Origin: Isoetes taiwanensis
Lineage: Eukaryota > Streptophyta > Lycopodiopsida > Isoetales > Isoetaceae
NCBI GenBank assembly: GCA_021234155.1
Contig: JAJEKV010000008.1
Coordinates: 9,788,740-9,852,739, forward strand
Reading direction: 5' to 3'
Length of the DNA stretch: 64,000 nucleotides
This document shows positions 57,344 to 64,000 of the stretch, one piece after another. The first letter of the stretch is position 1; every line of letters begins with the position of its first letter. The notes under the pieces were generated by a model. That model was not told where the DNA came from. It saw nothing but the letters and a program-made list of their open reading frames with translations, and did not search any database. The translations under genes were made by a program, and so were the position numbers.

Positions 57344-58014
57344 TTGTTAGCTTCTTTAGGTGTTCTTTTTAGGAAGAAGAGAGCTGAACAAAGAAGAAAA
57401 GAAAGACAAAGACAGAGAGAAAGGGAGGCTGCAGCTGATGAACAAGCCAAGCTGAATGGTGATTTCAGCACAAAAAAAAGAAAAGATTGTCAAAGAATAT
57501 TGGCAAACTTGTTAATAATATTTGTAGGAATGCTAGTGAAAAAGATAGGGAAGATATTCTAAGGGGTGCAGCCAAATGGTTGCCTGGTCTAGGTGTTCAA
57601 ACCACCAAAGAATTCAAAACAATGAAAGCTATAGTGGACAACTTGAAGGATTCATTTGCAGCCCACAAATATGCAAAGGATACAGATGCATGGAGAGCAA
57701 GAAGTGCTGCCATGGCTTACTCTGTCAATGCTGACACAAATAGAAGGGCCTTTGCAAAGCAACTAAACCTGAATAGAAGAATTGTCTCTGTTGCTGTTAA
57801 GAGAAGACTTGCTGTTGAACATGGGGAAGGACCATGGTCAATGTTCAAGAAAAGCACTCGAAGTGACAAGCTTTCTTATGATCAGAGGAAACTTGTGGTT
57901 GACTTTTGGAGGAATAACACCAGAGTATCACCTTGCAAAAAACATGTGGTGAAGATCAGACTAGGCAAAGGAGTGAACATAATGCATCCCTTGCATTTTC
58001 TAGAGGAAACTCAA
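57344..58014 (+). CDS. DDE-like gene, basic and DNA-binding-like exon (frameshift at A8 run)
   Basis: It starts after TTCTTTAG or TTTTTAG with FRKKRAEQRRKERQRQRERE, a charged helical region. The frame breaks at the homopolymer acaaaaaaaag (about 57,472-57,480) and continues as LSKNIGKLVNNICRNASEKD, REDILRGAAKWLPGLGVQTT, RAFAKQLNLNRRIVSVAVKR, then SDKLSYDQRKLVVDFWRNNT and SPCKKHVVKIR. The later part resembles helix-turn-helix/N-terminal domains of transposase-derived proteins (x..v..fw.....s). It ends at CTCAA|GTAAGT (58,014/58,015). Confidence 0.6.
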
Positions 58015-58088
58015 GTAAGTGTATCTATATATTGATTTTCTGTTGCACTTTTAAATTCTTTTTATAACTTGTGAATTTGCACTTGCAG

Positions 58089-58532
58089 GTTACTTTCTAT
58101 AAACATTTTACTGCTGAATATCCCAAGTTTGACTTGTCTTTTTCGATGTTTCATGCTCTGAAACCACCATATGTAAGGAAGGTTAGGGATAGAGAAACTT
58201 GCTATTGTGTGTATCACATGAAAACAGATTTCATTAGGCAAGCAATAAATAAGGTTAGGCATGATGAGAAATTACATGGAGCTAGTTGCAAGTGCATTTG
58301 TGTGGTTTGTGGCCCTGGGCCAACTTGCATGGCAAATAAATGTACATACTCTTCTACCAGTGAGCTTTGGAGATCACTGGTTTGTCCAAGGGATGATGAA
58401 ACAGGGGAGTGGCATGCACATGACTGTTTGACTCTCAAGTGCAAGAATTGTGGACCTGCCAAGTTACCAACTTGTCCAAATGAATTGAAATACATTCCAG
58501 GACACAACATTGAATGGAAGACCTATGACAAG
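58089..58532 (+). CDS. DDE-like gene, cysteine-rich exon
   Basis: Joined in frame after a 74-bp intron: VTFYKHFTAEYPKFDLSFSM, FHALKPPYVRKVRDRETCYC (the 'reach ... fxxlrPxyv' block common before DDE cores of this type), then a Cys cluster CKCICVVCGPGPTCMANKC and HDCLTLKCKNCGPAKLPTC. At least ten cysteines suggest zinc binding. Donor AAG|GTTAGA at 58,533. Confidence 0.7.
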
Positions 58533-58594
58533 GTTAGAATTCAGCTTTATTTTATCCCAAGTTATATCACATTGATCTGTCATTACCATTGCAG

Positions 58595-59220
58595 GTACTT
58601 GAACCCATAGGAGAACCTGTGCCTGATGGCAAGGGAGGGTACAAGATTTCTACTAAACCAGTTACCAAACTGGTTTACAAATGCACAACTGCTGTAGAGA
58701 TTATCCAGGAAGCCAAGAGTGTCTTAAAAGAGTTTATACGACATAATTATGAAGGAATGGCAGGCCAAACAATTCAGGGAGTGTTTGGCAACATTTCCAA
58801 AGGACACCATAGTTTCTGTCATAGATTTTGCTGAGAATTATACTTTTAAGATTCAGCAAGAGATACAGAGTCTACACTGGAAGAATGATCAATGCACAAT
58901 TTTAGTGCATATTACATACAGACATGCAACATTGGCAGATGATCCAAGTTTGGATGAAAATGAGAGAAGAATTATAAAAGAGACTCATTTCTACATATCA
59001 GGTGACAGGGACCATGATACCTTGTTTGTGCAGTATTGTTTGAACAAGCATCATGCATTTCTGACAAACAGAGCAGTAAAGTATAACAGACACATCATGT
59101 GGTCTGATGGTTGCTCATCTCAGTTCAAAGGAGCAAGGAACTTTTATTTCCTTGGTATGAACTACCATACCAATGGCATTCCAATAAATTGGAATTACTT
59201 TGCCTCCTATCATGGCAAAG
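58595..59220 (+). CDS. DDE-like gene, catalytic core exon
   Basis: After a 62-bp intron: VLEPIGEPVPDGKGGYKIST, VYKCTTAVEIIQEAKSVLKE, FIRHNYE. A frame break occurs at gaaggaatgg (about 58,755). Then WQAKQFRECLATFPKDTIVS and VIDFAENYTFKIQQEIQSLH. DFAENY with an 'evQs..W' tail is the first acidic motif of a DDE-type transposase family widespread in animals and algae. HIMWSDGCSSQFKGARNFYF supplies the second Asp (SDG..SQFK). The exon ends NWNYFASYHGKG across GT at 59,221. I cannot name the superfamily with confidence. Confidence 0.7.
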
Positions 59221-59255
59221 GTAACTACATTCTTTGTCAATGGATTTATAGTTTT

Positions 59256-59290
<35 letters not shown>

Positions 59291-59306
59291 ACTGATAATA
59301 GAACAG

Positions 59307-59463
59307 GTGAACATGATGGTGCTGGAGCTGTCATTAAACGAGCTCTTACACATGAGATGTTGAAAAGAGGATCAGTACCACTCAGAAATGCACATGATGC
59401 AGTAGTTTTCCTGGTCAAGCATTTCAGGGACAACTCCACAATCGAGGGCAAAGACAGGTTCAG
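59307..59463 (+). CDS. DDE-like gene, third-acidic-motif exon
   Basis: In frame after an 86-bp intron that contains a 28-T run: GEHDGAGAVIKRALTHEMLK. The junction reads HGKG-EHDGAGAVIKR, the block expected to hold the third acidic residue (HGKG..DG.G...KR). It continues VPLRNAHDAVVFLVKHFRDN. Donor CAG|GTATGC at 59,464. Confidence 0.7.
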
Positions 59464-59561
59464 GTATGCTGAAATACTGCTTTTTTACTGTTAGTGTGTG
59501 CTGAAATACTGCTTTTTTGAATGTTATTGTGTGTTGAAATACTGGTTTCTTTCCTAAACAG

Positions 59562-60285
59562 GTTTTTCTGGGAAATTGGAGTAGACGAGGTTGATAGGTC
59601 AGAAAGGTATGATTGTGCTACACTTTCTGGTTCAAGCAAGTTCCATTCCATCAGGCCAATTCAAGCTACAGATCCTACACAAGTTGCTCATATGGATTAC
59701 AGTTGTTTCTGTCATAATTGTTGGTTAGGCAAACATGCCAAGTGCCCTAACAAAGGTAGAATAGGCACATGGCAATACTCGAGAGCTAAGACCGGTCTTT
59801 GATTATGTGGAAGATGTTGTGGATGGCCCTGTTTTTGAAGGTGATCCTCAATGGAAGTCTGATATTCTTGCAGTTGGAGATAATTTTTCTGTAGTTGCAG
59901 AGCCAGACAACAAGGAGAATGTGGACTTCTATGTGCTGAAGTGCACAAAGGTGAAACATGTGGTGGAGAAGGCATTCAAAGATCCATGGGGCGAGGTAGT
60001 TTCACTGGATTATTCTACAAGTTCTTAGGGGGCAGCAGATATGAGTTACTGGTTAATGAACCAGAGTGTAATGTTTATGGTCATTTGGTCACTTCTGTTT
60101 GTTTTGAGTTGAGCAAGATTAGTGGTAACTGTTTTGATCTGCCAGAAGATACACATAACCAAATATTGGACAGCTTGCCACAAAACAGTGCAGTGATAGC
60201 TCAAAACTCAGATGAACCTGCATCAAGTGAGCTAAATTTAACAAAAAGAACAAGAAACTCGGGGAAAAAGAAGAGAACAGACTAA
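59562..60285 (+). CDS. DDE-like gene, last exon with Cys motif and C-terminal domain
   Basis: Reads RFFWEIGVDEVDRSERYDCA, then SIRPIQATDPTQVAHMDYSC and CFCHNCWLGKHAKCPNKG (zinc-finger-like CxCxxCxxxxxxxC). A frame break at actcgagag (about 59,780) leads to ELRPVFDYVEDVVDGPVF and ILAVGDNFSVVAEPDNKENV, DFYVLKCTKVKHVVEKAFKD (a BAH/chromo-like 'GD.v.v ... fyvl..' region). A second break at gggcgaggt (about 59,992) leads to GLFYKFLGGSRYELLVNEPE, VYGHLVTSVCFELSKI, ending basic (KRTRNSGKKKRTD). Stop at 60,283-60,285. Both breaks contain CG. Confidence 0.65.
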
Positions 60286-60600
60286 TTCTTTTAAATTGTA
60301 CATTGTATACCATTCTACGATTGTAACCATTGTTACAAACCATTGTATTGAAATTTTAACCATTGTATTGTATGATCATTGATTTGTAATGAAATTCTAA
60401 CCAATTCATTGTAATGAATTGGAATTGTGTTTGAATTTAGTTTGAATTGAATTTGAATGTCAATTGAATTGGAAATGTCTTTGAATTGTGTGTGAATTGA
60501 AAATGAATTTGAAGTGTGTTTGCATTGAAATTTGTATGAATTATACTTCTAACTTTCATACATAAGATATTCATAACAAAAGTCCCATCGATCCGAGCCA
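60286..60600. other. AT-rich 3' flank with degenerate TTGAATT words and a palindrome
   Basis: Low-complexity repeats of gaatttg/ttgaatt and accattgta. CCAATTCATT-GT-AATGAATTGG at 60,401-60,422 is a perfect 10-bp inverted repeat. It likely holds the 3' UTR and terminator of the upstream gene. No ORF. Confidence 0.5.
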
Positions 60601-62650
60601 TCGGATTGCCATTCTGGGAAAGGACGAGCCCCTATATTAGGCTAGTTCCATTTTCAGGCCAGTTATCGGCGTCTTCTCACAGCAGCATTTCTTCTTTCTC
60701 GTAGCTTCCCTCCCTTCCCGCCCTGCTGCGTGGGCGGATAAGTCTTTTTCATTTGTATTATTATTGGTTCATGCACTCTTTGTTGTTCTCCACCTGTGGG
60801 TGTGGCTTTTTCTTTGTTGCTATTTTCCTTGGCATCTTTCTGTGTTTTTCTCCGCCTGCAGGTGATGCTGTTTATTTCCACCTTGAGGGTGATGCATATT
60901 TTTATAATGATTTCCACCCGCTGGGTGATGCTTTTTCCACCCTATGGGTGATGCTATCTTTTTCTGTTATGCTCTTTTTCTACCTATTTTTATTCCTTAT
61001 ATCTTCGGGCTTTCTTGATGCAGATTCTTTTTATGGCTAGGCTTGTTTTCTCTAACTCTTTACGGGTGTTTTTTGGGAGTTTTTTGGTATTGCAGGATTT
61101 CGCTGTATTCCACCGTCTGTTGGGGTCCTGCTGTATTTCCGTTCGTCATCCTCTTTGTTACATGCGGGGTTTTTTCGCTGTTGTTTGGGGTCGTGCTTTG
61201 TCTTTGCCTTCGCTCTCGTCCGGTTTCTCTGGTCTCCATGCAACACATTCGAGGTTGGTGGCGACCATTTCTCATTAGGGTTTTCCTCGAAAACCCGAAA
61301 GGGCGGGGTTTTTTATCCCGATGAGAAGTTGTCGCCATTGCCCTTCTATATTGCCTTGGCACATTTTCTTTTTTGGGGTAGTCCGATATTGTTCCTATGG
61401 TCGGCTACCCCTCTCTCTTCTTCCAAACGTTGTATACTGCTGCTGTGATGAATGACAAGCCTATCTATATCTATATCTATCATGAATCGACTCTTTTGGA
61501 CTATGTACATATGTCCCTGATAGAAACAATGTAGAGACAATGTCGATGTCCCTCAGTGATCTTATGACCCTCGTTGCTAGGGGCTACCAAGTCCTATTTG
61601 GCACCTTGTCGTTTGGCGTTGTGTTCTTGCAATTGTTCTTTTCAGTTTTCGGTTTTCTGGCCTTAGTATTACACGTCATTTGTATTTGTGCTATTTAGCT
61701 TTTTCTGGATACGCCGCATGTTGCGTTTGGCACTTCCTTATACTCATTCAACCTTTTACATTCTTCTCTTTGCCATGTTTTTTGCACTTTGTCATGTTTT
61801 TGCATTTGCGAGCTCTTTTGCATCATATTTATCCTTTGAAGCCTATTCACCTCGTTGGTTTAAACTTCATGTCATATTTTCATATTGTATCTTCTTTCCT
61901 TGATTTTTCAGTTATGGGGAGCTTCGTCCATTATTTTGCCCTGCTCACTCAATCATTTTTCGTATTCTGCTTTCTGTCGGTATATAATCTGATGTGGTTT
62001 TGGGGATTATAGCATTGTTCATGTTGTTATTACGGCGATCGTGTTTTACACTTTTTCTAGCCGTTGGGCTCTTGTCTGTGGTTCGTTTCTTGTTGATTTG
62101 TTCATTGGTTTGCATTCCTCTTTTCTCGTATTTATCCTTGGGCTTAAAACATAACTTTATTGTCTTTTTTGGGGACTTCATTTTCAGCTCGCTATCATTA
62201 TGCATTGTGCTACCATTATACATCATATTTGCTATTTAGCTATATTTGGACACAAAATTCTGTTTATCATGTGTTTTCTTCAACCCGCTGGGTGATGCTT
62301 TTCTCCACCCCCGGGTGATGCTATCCTCTCTTTTTTCATGAATTGTTGATTTTTTCTCATTTCTAATCGCTCACATCAATTTGAGTGCTTGTAGTTTTGC
62401 AGTTTGCCGCTTGACCATTATGCACATTCTTGTTCTCCTTAACCGTTAATGGGTGCCTTCTACATGTTCCCATTCTTCTCGCGCTCACGGTCGTTGACGC
62501 TCCTCTTCGTCTCACCCTCGCTACGCGCTTCGTCACCTGACTCGACACCTGGCGGTTTCGCGGTGGCTGGGCTTATAGTTTATGAAGTTACGCCTCATTT
62601 TTTCTTTTACGTTGTGCTCCAAATTACCTTTAGTTTCCTTCTTGACCTTC
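60591..62650 (+). other. Pyrimidine-rich leader of the DIRS-like element, GGGTGATGC repeats
   Basis: It begins around the small hairpin ATCCGA-gcca-TCGGAT (60,591-60,606) and cccctatattaggc (TATA-like, 60,630). Short motifs of the form ccacc(c)n(3-5)gggtgatgc occur at about 60,792, 60,855, 60,879, 60,917 and 60,938, and again at 62,285 and 62,306. Open frames are Phe/Leu/Ser-rich artefacts of T-rich sequence. No gag-like domain recognised. Confidence 0.4.
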
Positions 62651-62659
62651 CTTTTGCTC

Positions 62660-63012
62660 GGTGCTAGTGTGTCTACATTCTCTTCTTCGATCTCATCCCT
62701 CGTTTGACATTGATGTTCTTATTCGTCCTTCTAAACGAAACCCACTTGCCCGCGATCCTACGATTTCCTTAGCTCACTTGCCGTCGCGTGCTTGCCCTGT
62801 CTCTATCCTTCTATCCTTCCGCAGCTGATTTCCATCGCTTCTTTTCATCTCTTCGATCCACGGCGGCCCCCTTTTTCGCTTCTCTCCTTTTTCTCTACGT
62901 TCCTTAGCCTATCCGTCTGCCCCCGTGTGGGGAGGGCTTGTTTTATCGGCTTGGATCCATCCCATTATGGTACGCATTCTGCTCGTCGCGGCGGGGTTTC
63001 GGCATTTCCATG
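62660..63012 (+). pseudogene. Tyrosine-recombinase-like C-terminal segment
   Basis: In different frames: IDVLIRPSKRNPLARDPTIS, LAHLPSRACPVSILLSF, then FIGLDPSHYGTHSARRGGVS. The last part matches the HxxR box of DIRS-type tyrosine recombinases (y..HSlRrGga). The CPV...L block and the SK-containing beta-hairpin lie at plausible distances upstream. A perfect donor GTAAGT follows at about 63,015. No catalytic final Tyr is seen. Frames are broken, so the call rests on two motifs. Confidence 0.5.
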
Positions 63013-63179
63013 TGTAAGTTTTTTCCTCTTTGCCTTATTACCTCAGTTACTTGTTATTCTTCCTTCTTCTTTATCGTTATTGTTTATTCTTTTTGGGGCT
63101 CCATGATGAAGGGTTCTTTTGTTGACTTATCTTCATCTAGATATTGGCCACAGGTTCGGAGGGAATAATAGCCACATTC

Positions 63180-63221
63180 ACGGACTTCAGTCCGTAGCCA
63201 TATTCACGGACTTCGGTCCGT
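63180..63221. repeat. Tandem UUCG-type hairpins, 26-bp direct duplication
   Basis: acggacttcagtccgt (63,180-63,195) and acggacttcggtccgt (63,206-63,221) are perfect 6-bp stems with TTCA and TTCG loops. They lie in a 26-bp direct duplication (tagccacattcacgg...). They sit just upstream of the RNase H-like frame. Confidence 0.85.
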
Positions 63222-63229
63222 AATCTGTC

Positions 63230-63936
63230 TTCAAAGAAGACAATTGCTTTCTATCAAGTTTTGCGCTCCGCCTTGCCTTCTCTTCGTGCTCGCCTGGTCA
63301 CTGTTCGGGGGGATAATTTGAATGTTGCCACCATGATTCTTCAAAAAGGGGGTTCTTCTTCGCCCGATATTCATTTTCTCACCTTAGAGATCTTTCTCAT
63401 TTGTTTTCATTTTTCTATCTCCTTGGAGCCGGTGTGGATTCCACGTTCCCAAAATGAGTGGGCTGATTATCTTTCTCGTCTTCCTCAATCTGCTGAGTTT
63501 GCCCTTGCCCCGTGGTGTTTTCACTATATTGATTCTTTATGGGGACCGCATCATGTTGATCGTTTTGCCTCTCCCCTTAATCATAAGCTTCCCTGTCTAT
63601 AATACTCGGTTCCCATATCCGCACCGTATTCCGCCTGATGCTTTTACCTATGATTGGCGCCTCTTTAATAATTTTTGTTTTCCTCCGCCTTCTTTAGTTC
63701 CCCGTGTTTTATACCATGCAGCCGCGTGTCATGCCCGTATCACACTGGTGGTTCTTCATTGGCCTTCTGCACCATGGTGGCCTTTACTCTGGACGGGATC
63801 GGCGTGGGCGTCTTTTATTAAAGAATTTCTGTTTTTTGATGCATTTTCATTGGCTTTATTGCCACATCTTTTGGCAACCTTTGCCGGGTGTCGGCGTCAT
63901 GTAGCTCTTTATGCTTTTCGTTGTCAATTTGAATGA
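63230..63936 (+). CDS. DIRS-like RNase H and adjoining domain, partial
   Basis: SSKKTIAFYQVLRSALPSLR, then (numbering from ATG 63,261) VRGDNLNVATMILQKGG (D18), VWIPRSQNEWADYLSRL (D69) and WGPHHVDRFASPLNHKLP (94-111). Past a break near 63,595: RIPPDAFTYDWRLFNNFCFP, PPSLVPRVLYHAAACH, LVVLHWPSAPWWPLL. This is the RNase H plus 'WGP..vD.FAs..N..lp / DAf...W / P.WP...WWP.L' tail of DIRS/Ngaro-type elements. It removes RNA from the RNA-DNA hybrid during reverse transcription. The RT expected upstream was not found. The element leaves the window at 64,000. Confidence 0.75.
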
Positions 63937-64000
63937 AGTTAACATGGTTTTTTATGTTGTTGTGACAGCTACTTCTCGCTTGCTCACCCCCCAGGAGGTT

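Noticed and set aside
60753-62239. Hydrophobic Phe/Leu-rich frames resembling membrane proteins
   Set aside because: T-rich composition gives apparent membrane segments; overlapping frames are equally open and no start or splice context supports them.

Overview
The window reads as nuclear DNA from a repeat-rich eukaryote, most likely of the green lineage (a plant or streptophyte alga). The reasons are plant-type L1 retrotransposon architecture (DUF4283-like ORF1 with a zinc knuckle, then EN-RT-zf-RVT-RNase H), many GT-AG introns of about 60-100 bp, long CTT/GAA microsatellites, a plant-transposase-like exon set and a DIRS-like retroelement. I see no bacterial operon, rRNA gene or convincing complete tRNA. 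The species cannot be named from the sequence alone.

Layout. (1) 1-10.5 kb: a GC-rich tandem array of about nine units of about 1.09 kb, riddled with small indels, no credible gene; its right edge carries duplicated AT-rich inserts and one diverged, cleaner unit (10.9-11.4 kb). (2) 11.5-11.64 kb: a cluster of perfect palindromes built on ACGTCGC. (3) 11.8-34.55 kb: a polypyrimidine/CTT tract, then six head-to-tail modules of 3.1-4.4 kb (12.14-33.87 kb), then another polypyrimidine tract. On the minus strand the modules carry paralogous exon-like segments; one exon pair is separated by a GT-AG intron of exactly 94 bp in four copies. Modules also carry CTT tracts and a conserved GTAGGAC hairpin. 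Two further relatives in inverted orientation (D1, D2) lie at 41.2-46.4 kb. This amplified, unrecognised module family is the main candidate for something undescribed. Two small plus-strand exons (11.72 and 34.55 kb) flank the array and join in frame, so the array may sit in a giant intron. (4) 34.68-35.09 kb: four to five units of about 105 bp with tRNA-like A/B boxes. (5) 35.12-38.61 kb: inverted termini enclosing AT-rich DNA and a decayed non-LTR retrotransposon. (6) 38.8-40.3 kb: a broken protein-kinase-like gene with an odd catalytic loop. (7) 40.94 kb: a candidate first exon for a small secreted proline-rich protein. (8) 46.37-about 54 kb: a nearly full-length but frameshifted L1-type LINE on the minus strand. 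(9) 54.5-56.8 kb: small exons of a plant-transposase-like gene. (10) 56.9-60.3 kb: a multi-exon gene with a DDE-transposase-like core, cysteine clusters and an uncharacterised C-terminal domain. (11) 60.6-64 kb: a DIRS-like retroelement with a tyrosine-recombinase-like segment and an RNase H-like segment, running off the window.

Most coding regions are transposon proteins and most are interrupted. Several frame breaks, and differences between near-identical duplicates, sit at CpG/CCGG motifs or homopolymers. That pattern suggests uncorrected long-read consensus error, so some apparent pseudogenes may be intact in the real genome.
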